A DNA stretch of 64,000 nucleotides from Planctomycetota bacterium (GCA_003388505.1 QQVO01000053.1:62001-126000), one strand, 5' to 3'. Counted from the stretch's first letter, positions 43,565 to 55,200 are shown. Translations and numbers: made by a program. The notes: a model not told the origin generated them from the sequence alone.

Positions 43565-44210
43565 GATGCGACCTCCTGAAGTTCAGAGATGTGATTCAGA
43601 GAGAGGAGTTGTCTGTCGATGCACAGGCCAGAACAGGCCGGGACGTGCGATCGACCGCTTTCGGGAAAGAAAACGGCCAAGACAACGATAGGTCGCTGTT
43701 CCCAGGGGCGCCGGCTCTTTCTTACACCGAGTGCAGCAGAACACGCGAGAGTGTGACGATTACGCAGACTGCGAGACGGCAGAGCGTCAGATTCTGTCGA
43801 TCACAACGACCTTGCGGCCGTCCCCGGTCCCTCTCCCGGCGGCGGCGCACTCGCAAATTGCTCTCCCATGTGTCCGCGTCGAGCGGTGTTTGGACTGTCG
43901 AGGACGAGAATCCGCGAGACAGATCGCCAACACTGATTTGCAAAGCGCTCTACGAATCGATGCAGACGGGCCTGCGTTCATAAAGTTTTCCGTCTCCAGA
44001 ACAAACGACGCAGATGGCCCGAACCCCGGCCCCGTGATGAGCCGATCCTAGTGCCAGCGGCACTCAAGCGTGGCGGCGTCTGGGAGCGTTGTTGCCTATG
44101 TTTGCGGCATTTGACGCCGCCAGGACTGCTCTACTTGTCCCGTGGCCGCAGTCACGACCACAGGGCCGCGCCGCCCCAGACCAGTCTGCACACCGATCGC
44201 CGGTTGAACT
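43565..44210. other. 646-bp gap containing R1-B
   Basis: No gene. R1 copy B lies at 43851-43949. The rest shows no recognised repeat. It separates the zinc-ribbon gene (minus) from the CBS gene (plus), so both promoters should be here. Confidence 0.6.
43851..43949 (+). repeat. Interspersed repeat R1, copy B
   Basis: Closest to copy C. It begins TCGCAAATTGCTCT (the palindrome's first two bases changed) and ends CACTGATTTGCAAAGCGCT. The CBS gene lies between B and C. Confidence 0.9.
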
Positions 44211-44717
44211 ATGCAGGGAACTGCCCGCGACGCCATGTCGGCCGACGCGCTCACCATGAGCGCGGAACAACCGCTTCACAAGGCGATCGAGCGGCTCGCC
44301 GCAGACGGCGAGTGCGACGTCTATATCGTCAACGAAGAGGGCGCTCTGCTGGGGATCGTTCCGGATTACGAACTGCTCAAAGCCCGGCTTCTTGATGCAT
44401 CTCCCACCCAGCCGCTCGCCGCGTTCATGACGCCGGCAGCCTGCGTCGCCGAAGCCGAAACGCCCCTGTGTGAAGTCGCTGTTCGTCTCCGGTCGTGTCT
44501 GCAGCGACAGATGCCGGTCGTGGAAAACGGACGGCTGATCGGGCGGATCACGCGGACCGGCCTGTTGAGATTCCTCGCTCAGCAGCAGGTGTCTCTCGGA
44601 ACCGAAGACGCCTTCGATCCGCCGCCGCGACAATCACCGCCCCCTCCGAATTTCCTGCGGGCCCTGCGTCGTGCAGAGGCCGTGAACAGCGGCGCGGAGA
44701 CGACTCGCCCGGATTAG
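44211..44717 (+). CDS. CBS-domain protein
   Basis: A 168-residue soluble protein made of a pair of CBS domains: DAMSADALTMSAEQPLHKAI to IVPDYELLKARLLD (about 7-64) and PLAAFMTPAACVAEAETPLC to GRLIGRITRTGLLRFLAQ (about 67-125). Such pairs bind adenosine nucleotides (AMP/ATP/SAM) and regulate attached or partner proteins. The tail (130-168) is Pro-rich and ends ARGETTRPD-like with no domain. Start ATG 44211. The stop codon TAG shares its last base with repeat R1-C, and R1-B precedes the gene, so the gene is framed by direct repeats 866 bp apart. Confidence 0.88.
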   Translation: MQGTARDAMSADALTMSAEQPLHKAIERLAADGECDVYIVNEEGALLGIVPDYELLKARLLDASPTQPLAAFMTPAACVAEAETPLCEVAVRLRSCLQRQMPVVENGRLIGRITRTGLLRFLAQQQVSLGTEDAFDPPPRQSPPPPNFLRALRRAEAVNSGAETTRPD

Positions 44718-44815
44718 AGCAAATTGCTCTACCATGTGTCCGCGTCGAGCGGTGTTTGGACTGTCGAGGACGAGAATCCGCGAGACAGATCGCCAACACT
44801 GATTTGCAAAGCGCT
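44717..44815 (+). repeat. Interspersed repeat R1, copy C
   Basis: Complete copy: GAGCAAATTGCTCTACCATG at the start, ATTTGCAAAGCGCT at the end. GCAAAT at its left end can pair with ATTTGC at its right end. It begins with the last base of the CBS stop codon, so the repeat is transcribed with that gene. Confidence 0.93.
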
Positions 44816-44860
44816 ACAATCATGACGAGAGCGGAGAGCACCCCGATGTCACGTCAGCGG

Positions 44861-44895
44861 TGACGCACGCTGGCCGCGTACGCTACGAATAATCC
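44861..44895 (+). repeat. R2 single hairpin joined to an R5 half
   Basis: GACGCACGCTGGCCGCGTAC GCTAC is a mutated R2 hairpin (CC for CA), followed directly by GAATAATCCGGGC, the end of the R5 motif. The same R5-R2 junction occurs at about 14153. Confidence 0.75.
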
Positions 44896-44949
44896 GGGCT
44901 CGGGCCCGATTGCCCGGAGACTGATCGTGCCGGCGCGGTAAGGCGCTCT

Positions 44950-45534
44950 CTATGCCGACTTCGGCGTCGCCGTCACGGAAGCGGAGTTGATCGATACGTC
45001 CTCGACGGGTCGGTCGCCGGCGCCGGTTTTCACCGATCCGATGGACAGGACGACCTGCAGGCTGTCGTCGTCTGCGGTCTGGCCGAAGGCCGTGTACTGC
45101 CGGTCCAGGTGCGGCACGCGATCGAGACAGATAAAGAACTGCGACCCGGCGGAATTCGGATCGCTGGTGCGGGCCATCGAGAGGACTCCGGCTTCGTGTT
45201 CGCGTTCGTTGAACTCGGCGTCGATGGTATAGCCGGGGCCTCCGGTCCCGTTGCCCTCCGGGCACCCGACCTGCATCACAAAATTGGGGATCACGCGGTG
45301 GACGATGATCCCGTCGTAAAATCCGATGCTGGCCAGCCCGATCAGGTTCTTGCAGTGGCCGGGCGCGACGTCGGGCCACAGGTTCAGTCGGATCTTTCCT
45401 TTCGTCGTGTCGAATTCGACCTGGTATTCGTTGGCGTCAAAGTCGACGTCGGCGACGGCGGCGTCGACTTCCGAGCGGCGGTTGGCAGGCACAGCAGGCT
45501 CCCGGGGTTGGCAGGTTTCGTGATGCACCTGCAT
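44950..45534 (-). CDS. Cyclophilin-type peptidyl-prolyl cis-trans isomerase
   Basis: A 194-residue cyclophilin that speeds proline isomerisation during protein folding. After a ~30-residue variable leader the domain runs from YQVEFDTTKGKIRLNLWPD to FICLDRVPHLDRQYTAFGQ and to VEDVSINSASV. Active-site residues are present: Arg in FYDGIIVHRVIPNF, QFFIC, and the Trp-to-Leu/His variant region HLDRQYTAFGQ. The stretch GCPEGNGTGGPGYTIDAEF is normal for bacterial forms. There is no obvious signal peptide, so it is probably cytosolic. ATG 45534 has no good ribosome-binding site; a start further inside is possible. It is transcribed alone on the minus strand. Confidence 0.93.
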   Translation of the reverse strand: MQVHHETCQPREPAVPANRRSEVDAAVADVDFDANEYQVEFDTTKGKIRLNLWPDVAPGHCKNLIGLASIGFYDGIIVHRVIPNFVMQVGCPEGNGTGGPGYTIDAEFNEREHEAGVLSMARTSDPNSAGSQFFICLDRVPHLDRQYTAFGQTADDDSLQVVLSIGSVKTGAGDRPVEDVSINSASVTATPKSA

Positions 45535-45588
45535 CGTAAGGGGATGCCGAGGCAGATGAAAGGCGGTCCGAAATCACCGAGACGTCCG

Positions 45589-45730
45589 GCCCGGATGATT
45601 CATCAAGGATTTCATCACAGAGGACACAGCGCAGGCGTCGCCCGCAACCCAACCACGTAGCGCACGCAGCCTTGCGTGCGTCCCGCTGATCGCAGAGGTG
45701 GTTGACGCACGCTGGCAGCGTGCGCTACGT
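45589..45730 (+). repeat. R5 motif followed by R2 double hairpin
   Basis: GATGATTCATCAAGGATTTC at 45593-45612 with ATCACAGAGGACACAG following, then an R2 unit at 45655-45730 (GTAGCGCACGC ... GCGTGCGCTAC). Order and spacing echo 9143-9342. Confidence 0.85.
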
Positions 45731-45764
45731 GGTGAATCATTTGGAGTGGCGGCAATGAGGCCGT

Positions 45765-48700
45765 TTACGACGGCGCGCCGTATCCGCCGCCGCCGGGCGT
45801 CTCGATCGTCAGAATGTCCCCCGGTTGGACCTCGATCGCAAAGCAGCCGTCCAGGTCGATCTCCTCGCCGGAGGCGGCGCGGCGCAACAGGTTGCGCCCG
45901 AGTTTCCCGGGATGGCCTCCCTCGAGTCCGAACGGCGGATACGGACCGCGCCGCTGCGAAAGCATTGAAACCTCGAGCGGCCTGAGAAACTCCAGACGGC
46001 GGATGATCCCGTCCCCTCCGGGGTTTCGTCCCGCGCCGCCCGACCCGCGGCGGATCTCAAATGAAAGCACGCGGACCGGATACCGCCGCTCGATGACTTC
46101 GGCGTCGGTCAACCGTGTGTTGGTCATGTGCGTGTGGACTGCATCCGCGCCGCGAGAGTCGGGCGTCGCGCCGCTGCCTCCGCAGATCGTTTCGTAGTAG
46201 CCGAAGGTTTCGTCGCCGAACGTGAGGTTGTTCATCGTTCCCTGGCTGGCCGCGGCGATCTGCAAAGCGCCGAGCAGCACGTCGACGACGCGTTGCGAGG
46301 TCTCGACGTTTCCCCCGACGACGGCCGGGCACTGTTCCGGATCGTCGTCCGCCGGGGGATTGAGCAGGCAGCGAGGCAAGATGATCTCGACCGGTTCGAG
46401 CACGCCGCTGTTAAGCGGGATGTCCTCACGAATCAGACAGCGGAACACGTACAGCACGGCGGCGGTGACGATGGCGCGATTGGCGTTGAGATTCGTGCCG
46501 AGCACCGGTCCCGTGCCGGTGAAGTCGACAACCGCCTGCCGTCCCTCCACTTTGATCTTCACCGCAATGGGCGAGCCGTCGTCCAGCGCGTCGGAGAGGG
46601 CGTACTCGCCGTCGGGCAGTTCCGCCAACGCCATTTTCATCTTTTCCGCGGCCGCATTCTGGATGTGCTGCATGTAGGCCTGCACGACCGGCAGCGTATT
46701 GCGGTCGACCAGCTCGTGCAGCAGCCGCACTCCGGTGCGATTGGCGGCGACCTGTGCGGAAACATCGGCGAGATTGTCGTGCACGTTGCGCGTCGGCCGG
46801 GAGGACTCCACGAGCAGTTTCCGCAGTTCGTCCTCGCGGTAACGTCCTCCGTCGACGAGTTTGAAGTTCCGGATCAAGACCCCCTCGTCGGCGAGGTTCC
46901 TGGAGAACGGAGGCATGCTGCCGGGGACGATTCCGCCGATCTCCGCGTGGTGGGCGCGGCTCGCCGTGAAGAAGATCCGCTCGCCCGTTTGCGCGTCGTG
47001 CACGGGCGTCACCACGGTGACGTCCGGCAGATGAGACCCGCCGCGATAGGGGTCATTCGTCACGAACACGTCGCCCGGCGACATCCGCGGGTTGTCGGCC
47101 AGAACGGATTTGACCGATTCACTCATGGCGCCGAGATGGACCGGAATATGCGGGGCGTTGCAGACGAGGTTGCCGTCGGCGTCGAAGACCGCACAACTGA
47201 AATCGAGCCGTTCCTTGACGTTTGTCGAGATTGAAGTCTTCTGCAGCGTGACGCCCATCTGCTCGGCGACCGATGCGAAGAGGTTGTTGAAGATTTCGAG
47301 ACGAATCGGATCGGGCGCCTGCTCTGCTGCGGTGGGGCCGGCAGCGCTGCCCGCTGGTGAGGAATCATCGTTGTCCCGAATCAGGATTTCGCCGCGCGCC
47401 AGCAGCGAGGCGTTGAATCCCGGGTCGACGACGACCGTCGACGTCGGCTCACAGATGATCGCCGGTCCGTCGATCTCGTCTCCCGGTTGCAGTTTCTCGC
47501 GGAAGTAGACGGCGGTCTCGTGCGGTTCGCCGAGAAACCAGGTGCGGGTTGTTTCATCCGGTTCCGGCCGCCGGGAGTGGAGCGGCGCTTCCGGTTCCCG
47601 CGCGGCGGGCAGGCTGCCTGACACGGCGACTCGCGCCGCGACGACTTCAATTCCCCGCCCGGCATGGCGGTAGCCGTACTGCTGTTCGTGCTGCGTTTCG
47701 AACGCCTCGGCGAAGTCTCCCTCCTCCGGCTGAACGATATTGAGGGCCGAATCCGCGCCCTGGTAGCGGAGATCGAGCGAGAGGACCGGCGGCTTGACGT
47801 CCTCAGCCGCAACGCCTTCTGCCAGGACTTGCTGCCGCAAAGCGTCCTGCATCTCGGAGAACATCTCCTGCACGGACGCCAACGTTTCGCCGTTAAGAGC
47901 CTTTAACACCGACCGTTCCGCGAAGCGCGACACGTCGGCCAGTCCCATGCCGTAGGCGCTGAGGATTCCGGCGAAGGGATGAATCAGGATTCGTCCGATT
48001 CCCAACAGTCGCGCCATGGCGCATGAGTGCTGGGCTCCGGCGCCGCCGAAGGTGACGAGCGTGTAATGGGCCGGGTCGTAGCCCTTTCCCACGGAGATGC
48101 GGCGGATGGCCCGCACCATGTTGGCGTTCGCGATGTCGACGAACCCCTGCGCGAGTTCGATGGGCGCATACCGCACGCCGCCGGGTGAAGCAGCAATCTG
48201 GTCGCACAGTTCCTGAAGACGTCGGCTGACACTCTCGGCATCGAGTGGAAACGGAAACCGCTCCGGCAGAATGCGGCCGAGGGCGAGATTGACGTCGGTG
48301 ACTGTCAGCGGTCCACCGCGACCGTAACAGGCCGGACCCGGGTCCGCGCCGCCGCTTTCGGGACCGACGGCCAGTTTGACGCCGTCGAACCGGCAGATGC
48401 TGCCTCCGCCGGCGGCGACCGTCTCGATGGCCAGCATGGGGGCGACGATCCGCACGCCGGCTTTCCTGGTTTCGTATTCCAGGTCGTACGTGCCGTCGAA
48501 CCGGGAGACGTCGGTGCTTGTTCCGCCCATGTCGAACCCGATCGCTCGATCGATTCCGGCCCGCTGCGCGACCCTCGAGAAACCGATCACCCCGCCCGCC
48601 GGTCCGGAGAGAATGCTGTCCTTGCCCACAAAGTGATCCGCCTCGACCAGTCCTCCTGCGGACGTCATCAAGCGGAGGGACGATTGCAAATCGTCGTCGC

Positions 48701-49625
48701 CCGATGATTCCCGGCCGCCCGGTTCCAATGAATTCCTCAACGTCTGAACGTACTGGCGGAGAACCGGGTTCAGATAGGCGTCGACGGTCGTCGTGTCGCC
48801 GCGCGAGACGATCTTGATCAGCGGTGAGAGCCGACTGGACGTACTGATCTCGGCAAACCCGACCTCCCTTGCGATCCGTTCGACGAGCGCTTCATGATCC
48901 GGATTGGCAAAGGCGTGCAACAGGCAGATGGCGACCGACTCAACGCCGGTGGCGCGAAGTTCCGAGAGTGAGGTCCGGACGGCCTCCTGATCCGGTGCGC
49001 GCAAGACGTCTCCTTCGGCGTCCAGCCGCTCGTCGATCTCAACGACATTGGTAAACAGCGGCTCAGGCTTGACGATGTCGAGATCGAACAGGCGCGGCCT
49101 GTCCTGATTGGCGATGAGCAGAACATCCGCGAAGCCGCGCGTCGTGATCAGCGCCGTTCGCGCCCCCTTCCGCTCCAGCAGGGCATTCGTGCCGCGGGTC
49201 GTTCCGAGCCGGACGTCGATCGGCGGCAGCGGCTCGTCAAGCGGCAGCCGAAGGAGGCGGCGAATGGCGACGATCGGAGCTTCTTCACCCGAAGAGAGTT
49301 CAATCCGCGTTCCGCGTTGAATCGCCGGGAGGAGGTCTTCGCTGGCCTGCACAACGCCGAGCCCGTTTCGCGAGGACGCGACCTCAGCCTCCTGGATCGT
49401 CTCCCCCACTTCGTCGAGGAATCGCAGCCGGTGACCGTTCCAGAAATCGTCCGGCTCGGCAGACTCCTGCAGAGTGGTCAGCGTGCGGGCGTCCGTCACC
49501 TCGCCGATGCGGCCCTTGGTGACGCCGGAACTCAGCACCTTGCAGGTCTGCAGTGCACCGTCGGGCGACCGCGCAATGCAGTCGGTGAAGGTGCCGCCGA
49601 CGTCGATCCAGAATTGCCAGCGCAT
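45765..49625 (-). CDS. 5-oxoprolinase / hydantoinase, fused HyuA-HyuB type
   Basis: A 1286-residue single-chain enzyme that opens 5-oxoproline (or a hydantoin) using ATP. The HyuA part begins [15 protein letters not shown] at 6-20, the phosphate-binding strand of the actin-like ATPase fold. [19 protein letters not shown] near 362-380 is the second such motif, and [20 protein letters not shown] follows. The HyuB part starts near 772 ([20 protein letters not shown]) with [20 protein letters not shown] and [20 protein letters not shown], and ends in a Gly-rich [15 protein letters not shown]. The length equals eukaryotic OPLAH. ATG 49625; it is transcribed alone. 5-oxoproline is the likeliest substrate, hence the glutathione/glutamate salvage role. 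Confidence 0.93.
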   Translation of the reverse strand: MRWQFWIDVGGTFTDCIARSPDGALQTCKVLSSGVTKGRIGEVTDARTLTTLQESAEPDDFWNGHRLRFLDEVGETIQEAEVASSRNGLGVVQASEDLLPAIQRGTRIELSSGEEAPIVAIRRLLRLPLDEPLPPIDVRLGTTRGTNALLERKGARTALITTRGFADVLLIANQDRPRLFDLDIVKPEPLFTNVVEIDERLDAEGDVLRAPDQEAVRTSLSELRATGVESVAICLLHAFANPDHEALVERIAREVGFAEISTSSRLSPLIKIVSRGDTTTVDAYLNPVLRQYVQTLRNSLEPGGRESSGDDDLQSSLRLMTSAGGLVEADHFVGKDSILSGPAGGVIGFSRVAQRAGIDRAIGFDMGGTSTDVSRFDGTYDLEYETRKAGVRIVAPMLAIETVAAGGGSICRFDGVKLAVGPESGGADPGPACYGRGGPLTVTDVNLALGRILPERFPFPLDAESVSRRLQELCDQIAASPGGVRYAPIELAQGFVDIANANMVRAIRRISVGKGYDPAHYTLVTFGGAGAQHSCAMARLLGIGRILIHPFAGILSAYGMGLADVSRFAERSVLKALNGETLASVQEMFSEMQDALRQQVLAEGVAAEDVKPPVLSLDLRYQGADSALNIVQPEEGDFAEAFETQHEQQYGYRHAGRGIEVVAARVAVSGSLPAAREPEAPLHSRRPEPDETTRTWFLGEPHETAVYFREKLQPGDEIDGPAIICEPTSTVVVDPGFNASLLARGEILIRDNDDSSPAGSAAGPTAAEQAPDPIRLEIFNNLFASVAEQMGVTLQKTSISTNVKERLDFSCAVFDADGNLVCNAPHIPVHLGAMSESVKSVLADNPRMSPGDVFVTNDPYRGGSHLPDVTVVTPVHDAQTGERIFFTASRAHHAEIGGIVPGSMPPFSRNLADEGVLIRNFKLVDGGRYREDELRKLLVESSRPTRNVHDNLADVSAQVAANRTGVRLLHELVDRNTLPVVQAYMQHIQNAAAEKMKMALAELPDGEYALSDALDDGSPIAVKIKVEGRQAVVDFTGTGPVLGTNLNANRAIVTAAVLYVFRCLIREDIPLNSGVLEPVEIILPRCLLNPPADDDPEQCPAVVGGNVETSQRVVDVLLGALQIAAASQGTMNNLTFGDETFGYYETICGGSGATPDSRGADAVHTHMTNTRLTDAEVIERRYPVRVLSFEIRRGSGGAGRNPGGDGIIRRLEFLRPLEVSMLSQRRGPYPPFGLEGGHPGKLGRNLLRRAASGEEIDLDGCFAIEVQPGDILTIETPGGGGYGAPS

Positions 49626-49770
49626 GCAATGAGTGGGAACCGTAAGGAGTGTGGTTTCCGACCAGACCGGATGGAGAATCAACCTGCATCGTATCGGGCG
49701 GCGGCGGAAAATCGACCGGACGCGAAATTCGCGCGTCATCCCAGCGCGGGCGTCGCCCGCAAGCCAACCG

Positions 49771-49800
49771 CGCAGCGCACGCTGGCAGCGTGCGCTACGG
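49771..49800 (+). repeat. Single R2 hairpin
   Basis: CGCAGCGCACGCTGGCAGCG TGCGCTACGG, one hairpin of the R2 unit between the divergent oxoprolinase and DUF5009 genes. Confidence 0.85.
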
Positions 49801-49921
49801 GCCAGCGCATAACCCTCCCGGACGTGGGTTTCGAGAATGCGCTGGCGGCCCGCGCCGGCGCGGAGTATGCTTGGGCCATACGACGAATCTTGTTTGCGCG
49901 AACGAGGTTACGGGGGGCGGG

Positions 49922-51451
49922 ATGGGCGATACATACAAGATCAGCGAGCAGCCCGGCAAAGGAAAACCGAGTTCCGAGGTGACGCCTGCCAAGGATGCGC
50001 TGAAGGGTCGTGCGAACCGGCCTGTCGGACTGACGACGAACGAAGAGCGGCGGTTGATGGCCGAACGCTCCAAGCCCAGAAATCCCGGCCGGCTGGTCTC
50101 TCTCGACGCGTATCGCGGCTTCATCATGCTCGTGCTGGCGGCCAACGGCTTCGGCATTGCCGCGTTCGCAGCGATCGATCGCGAGCGTGACGTCTGGCGG
50201 GTCGCCGACTATGAAACCTGGCAGCAGATCGGATTCCACTTCGATCATCCGCCCTGGCGAAGCAACTTCCTCCCGGGGTTTCTGTCTGATCCGGCGACAC
50301 CTGCATCGGAACGATCCGAGTTTCTCAAGATCTGCGTCTCATTCTGGGATCTGATTCAACCGGCGTTCATGTTCATGGTCGGCGTGGCGATGCCGTTTTC
50401 CTACCGCAAGCGATCCGCCGAGGGACAATCGGCGGGGCGTCGCTTCGGCCATGCGGTGTGGCGCGGGCTGGTGCTGGTGCTGATGGCCGTCTTCCTCTCC
50501 TCCATGTCGTCGCCGAGCACGGAGTGGGAATTCGTCAACGTGCTGGCTCAGATCGGTCTCGGTTACGTCTTCGTCTATCTGATGCAGGGCTGGCGGCTCT
50601 GGATGCAACTGACGGCCTTTGCAGGAATTCTCATCGGGTACTGGTTCTTCATCGAGTCGTATGCGGCCCCGGCGGATTACAACTTCGCCGCTCGCGACGC
50701 GACCGTGGAGGAGGGTCAGGTCTATCCGGGGAGATTCCGCTCCTGGTCGAAGAACGGCAATGCGGCTCACAACGTCGATTTTCGACTGCTCAATCTGTTC
50801 CGTACGCTTGATCCGGATCAGAAAGCCTCTCATGGAATCGCGATGGACGCGACCGACTGGGCGCCGCAGCCGGTCCGCCGGGCGCTGTTCGCCTTCCACG
50901 AGCCGTTTCTCTACAACCGGGGCGGCTACCAGACACTGAACTTCGTGCCCTCCATCGCCACGATGCTGCTCGGCCTGATCTGCGGCGGGCTGCTGCTGTC
51001 ATCGCAGACTCAGTGGAAGAAGCTGGGAATCCTGCTCGCCGGCGGCGTGCTGTGCATGGCGTTGAGCCTCGTCGCGGCGGAGACAGTCTGCCCGATCGTC
51101 AAACGCATCTGGACTCCCTCGTGGGTGCTCTTCAGCGGCGCTTACGTGATGTGGATGCTGGCGGGGTTCTATCTGTTGTTCGACGTGCTGCCGCTGAAGG
51201 CGCTGGCGTTCCCGCTCGCGATCGTCGGGATGAACTCGATTGCGGTGTATCTCATGGGCCAGTTGTTCCGCGGTTGGACGGACGAGCACGTGGTGCAGAC
51301 TCACCTCCAGGGACTGCTCGAAGTCTGCTTCGGCAGCAAGGCGTTGGGACCGGAGATGTACGGACCGATCATCAGCGCGACGGCGGTGGCGTTCGTCTTC
51401 TGGCTGGTGATTCTGTGGATGCATCGTCGCCGGATCTATCTCCGCGTTTGA
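49922..51451 (+). CDS. DUF5009 / heparan-alpha-glucosaminide N-acetyltransferase-like membrane protein
   Basis: A 509-residue polytopic protein of the acyltransferase clan related to HGSNAT and DUF1624. A charged cytosolic leader of about 55 residues precedes the first family motif, VSLDAYRGFIMLVLAANGFG at 58-78. IQPAFMFMVGVAMPFSYRKR is the second, then VWRGLVLVLMAVFLSSM and a loop with GGYQTLNFVPSIATMLLGLI near 340. About ten helices can be traced; the end is FWLVILWMHRRRIYLRV. Such proteins pass an acyl group across the membrane to a sugar or lipid. The start at 49922 has a strong GGGGGGCGGG context. It is followed 31 bp later by the YbaK gene. Confidence 0.85.
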   Translation: MGDTYKISEQPGKGKPSSEVTPAKDALKGRANRPVGLTTNEERRLMAERSKPRNPGRLVSLDAYRGFIMLVLAANGFGIAAFAAIDRERDVWRVADYETWQQIGFHFDHPPWRSNFLPGFLSDPATPASERSEFLKICVSFWDLIQPAFMFMVGVAMPFSYRKRSAEGQSAGRRFGHAVWRGLVLVLMAVFLSSMSSPSTEWEFVNVLAQIGLGYVFVYLMQGWRLWMQLTAFAGILIGYWFFIESYAAPADYNFAARDATVEEGQVYPGRFRSWSKNGNAAHNVDFRLLNLFRTLDPDQKASHGIAMDATDWAPQPVRRALFAFHEPFLYNRGGYQTLNFVPSIATMLLGLICGGLLLSSQTQWKKLGILLAGGVLCMALSLVAAETVCPIVKRIWTPSWVLFSGAYVMWMLAGFYLLFDVLPLKALAFPLAIVGMNSIAVYLMGQLFRGWTDEHVVQTHLQGLLEVCFGSKALGPEMYGPIISATAVAFVFWLVILWMHRRRIYLRV

Positions 51452-51482
51452 CTGCAGTCGGCGCCTGGCAGGAATTCGGTCG

Positions 51483-51989
51483 ATGTCGCTTGCCTCGTCA
51501 AGAGAACCCACCGGAGTGTTGGGCGCAATTCGCGTCTTTCTTGGGGAGTCGGGCGTTTCGTTCCGGGAAGTTCGTCACGGTGAAACGCGGACGTCGGAGG
51601 AAGCGGCCCGCGCCCGCGGCGAAGACCTGCGCATCGGGGGCAAGGCGCTGCTGATCAAGACCGACAAGAAGTTCCGCCTGTTCGTCCTGCCGGCTGACTG
51701 CCGGCTTGACTCGGCCGCGGTGCGGCGCGAGCTAGGGCTCAAGAAAACCCGTTTCGCCTCGCCGGAAGAACTGGTCCAACAGACCGGCCTCGTGCCGGGC
51801 AGCGTCCCTCCGTTCGGCCGCCCGATTCTGCCGTTTGAACTCTACGTCGACTCGGGAATCGGCGACAACGAGCGGATCGCCTTTAACGCCGGTTCTCTGA
51901 CCGACTCGATCATCATGAGCACTGACGACTACTTTCGCACGGCGCAACCAAGCCGTGTGTTCTCATTTTCCAAAGACGATACGGCCTGA
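51483..51989 (+). CDS. YbaK/EbsC-family deacylase
   Basis: A 168-residue protein of the YbaK/ProX aminoacyl-tRNA deacylase fold, which hydrolyses mischarged aminoacyl-tRNA or related aminoacyl esters. Characteristic segments are SFREVRHGETRTSEEAARAR near 25-44, KALLIKTDKKFRLFVLPADC with the catalytic lysine region near 53-72, and TGLVPGSVPPFG at 101-112. The length is typical. The exact tRNA (Cys, Pro or other) cannot be told. It starts 31 bp after the membrane acyltransferase gene on the same strand and may be cotranscribed with it. ATG 51483 has weak ribosome-binding sequence. Confidence 0.88.
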   Translation: MSLASSREPTGVLGAIRVFLGESGVSFREVRHGETRTSEEAARARGEDLRIGGKALLIKTDKKFRLFVLPADCRLDSAAVRRELGLKKTRFASPEELVQQTGLVPGSVPPFGRPILPFELYVDSGIGDNERIAFNAGSLTDSIIMSTDDYFRTAQPSRVFSFSKDDTA

Positions 51990-52253
51990 CGGGCGACCGA
52001 TTTCCCGGAACGTTTGCTCGAGCGCAACTCGTTGCAATGAGTGCCGCCGAAGGGGTGAAATCGAACCGCAGCGTCCTTGAAACCGTTCGCTTGCCGATCG
52101 GTCCGGAAGAGTCAACTTTACGCCACCCGTGCCCATCGGTCACAATGCAGGCGTCAGGACGAGTCCGGCGAAGGGCCGACGACCTGCCGTTTCCAAGTCA
52201 ACAGCGAGAGCCTGCGGGCGCGCCGCCGGCGCGGGTCTCAGAACGGAGCCTCC

Positions 52254-55200
52254 ATGGCGTCACGCAAGAAATCGGGATCGCGTCCGCAACTCTCGAAGGA
52301 CGATCAGACCGCCGTGCGCGAGATGCTGGGCCATCTCAATTTCTCAGCCGGCACGCGCGAACCGGTCTTTCTGCGGCATTTGAACCGGCTGTGGGAAATC
52401 CTGCCCGACGAGGCGAAGGCGGCCTCCCTCGCCGCGCTGCTGCGGGACGAATTGAATTCGCTGGCCGGTTCCTCCGCTGCCTTCGCAGATTGCCGGCAGG
52501 CGAACGCCGTGATCGGCTATGCGCTGGAGGAACTTCCGGAGGCGTACCGCGCGCACCATGCGGACCTGCTGTTTCACCTCGAGGATTCTGACTTCGAGCA
52601 GCCCTACCTGCTAGGCTGCTTCTTCGAGGCCGTGCTCGCGGAGGGGGAACCCTGGGACGACCGCAACCGCATCATCAACGGCGCGCTGGCGCGACTCAAC
52701 GATTTCGTCGGCTACCGCCCTGTTGCGGTTCTGGAGAACGGACGCCGTTCGGAGGTTTACGACCATGAGCGGTACCGGCCGCTGCCGGTCTACATCCGCG
52801 GGGCCGGGACGGCCGCCGGAAAGTATCACGATTTGATCGAACAGACGATCGCGTTTCTCGACGAAGCGCCGAGCGATCTGTTGGAGCAGTCGCACTTCCG
52901 CTTGCGCGTGCTGGACGAACTTTCGGTCGACATGCGGGCTCACGATCACATGCATCCCGTCAACAAACGCACGAACTACATGTTCGGCGAGTGGGATCCG
53001 CATGTGATCGACGTCAAGGGCGACTACCGGCGATTTGTCGTTCGTAAGATCATTCTCGACTCGCTCTGCGACTGGGTGGAAAAGGACGGCCAGGGGGCCC
53101 GCAAGGAGCGATTGTTCGACGCGGCGGCCGCGCTGTGCGGAACGATGCTCATGGCGGCGTCGATCAGCGGCAGCGGTCCCGAGACCCACGACTCGTCGGT
53201 TTCGTTGACTTCGCTCCTGCCGGTCGTCGCCCGACGCCGGGATGAATTTTACGCGCGGCTGATGCGCCAGGTGTCGGGCGCTCGCGCGAAACGCCTGCAG
53301 AAAGAACAAAGACGAACGCACCAGCCCTTCGGACACGTCCGTCAGTACCTGAACATGCGGCTGGCCAGCTATGGCGCGCGGCAGGTGCAGCATCACGAAC
53401 TGGCCCAGCTTTACGCCCAGATGGGGCACATCGACGCGGCACGGGAGCAGGCGGCGGCGATCCCGGCGGCCTCGATCCGTTTCGAATGCGAGCTGCAGTG
53501 TGTGATGGCCGGCGCGAGGCTGGCGCTCAATCGCTCCCGCGTCAAAGAGGCGGCGGCGCAAATTCAGGAACTGGAACCACTCTTGAAGCGGGGGGTCGCC
53601 TGCGGCGCGCTGGTTGACCCGTGGAATTTTCTTGGCTTTCAGGGGCAGTTCCCGCTGTTCGCCTCCCGCGAGGACGCGATTCCCGACAGCCGCATCGAGT
53701 CCCTGCTGGAACTGATGGAAGGAGTCTTTTCCGTCTTCTCCAAGGGCGTCGCTGAAGCGGCTGCGCAGGGTGAAGTCGAACTGCAGGAACAGCTTGTTTC
53801 CCGGTTCTACCGACTCTCCCGCTGGTGGGACCAATTCGGCAGCGACATCGTCGACGACCTGCCGGACGTCTCGGGAGGCGACAGCTACGAGGCGGCCGTG
53901 AGCGCCTCCCGGGCGCTGGCCCGCTGGCGGGAAGCGGGGGAGGCGGCCGGGGATATCTCGTTCTGGCGGCAGCACGTCGATCAGTTCGGCAGCGCGCACG
54001 CTTACGTGCAGGTCGTCCAGGCGCTGCTCGACAAGGGCGATCACGTCGCCGCGCTCGGCCTGCTGATGCAATGGCTGAGCCAGATCGAGGAGATCGGCCT
54101 CGAGTCGCCGGAAGAGTCGATTCTGTCCCTGCTCATTCGCTGGACGAAGCAGTTGACGTCGGAAGACTCCCCCGTCAAAGGTGCGGAACGCGCGCGGCTC
54201 CTCCGCAGAATGTTCGATTCAATGGAGGCCAACGCGGAGGAGTTCTGGTCCGTTCCGACGCTCGAGGATTCCGTCGGGAGCAGCCCCAGGATCTCGTCCG
54301 GATTCGACGAAGCCCAGCCGACGGAGTTCGACGAAGACGACGACGGCGACGACATCTTCGGCGCCGCCTACGAATCGGTGACCTACCAGGACACCGCCGA
54401 TGACGGCACCTGGGGCGACACCCTGGACGAGGGGCAGGGCTTCGGAAACACCGAATTCGAAGTGATCAACCGGGAACTGGAAGCGCGGCTCAAATTCCTC
54501 AACGCCGTCGGCCAGATGTGGCAACTCTCGGCCTGCGGTCTCGCGGCGGATCTGGCCGACCGCGACGCTGAACTTGATGAACCGGTCCAGGAGGCGATTG
54601 CCGGCTGGCAGCGGCAGATTCTCCAATGGGAGCAGGATCTGCTCAGGCTGATGAACAGCCTCTGGGAGCATGACGTCCCGGAGTCCGCCGGAGACCATGA
54701 TTCCAACATCGAGTACGACCTCCAGTTGCAGGTGAAGTTCTATCTGCTCAATCAGGTCATCACGACGCTGGTGTGCCTGAAGAATGCGCGGCGGCTGCTG
54801 CAGGGCTTCCTCCGCAAGCCGCCTCGCGGCGACAACAGCGAAGAAGAGAAGGCGGTCGCCTCCCTGTACAGCGCGATCATTCGCAGGGACGCGGCGCTGG
54901 TCCGAGAGCAACTCCCCGGTTTTCTCAAGTGGATCGAGAAGCAGCCGCTGTTGTACGTGCCGTTCGAGCATGACGGCCAGCCCGGCCCGCTGCTCAAGAC
55001 GCAAAGCGTGCAGGCGGTGATCCGCATGCTGCTCCGGCAACTCCCTCCGCTGGGCATGCTGCGGGAAGGGTGGCACGTGTTGCAAGCCGCCTATCGCATG
55101 GAGCGCCGCTGGCGTCCCGAAGGGCAGGCCATCACGGAGTTCGACCGCCTGTTTCAAATCTCGCTCCGGAGTGTGCTCGACACGGTGTTGAGTTCCGCCC

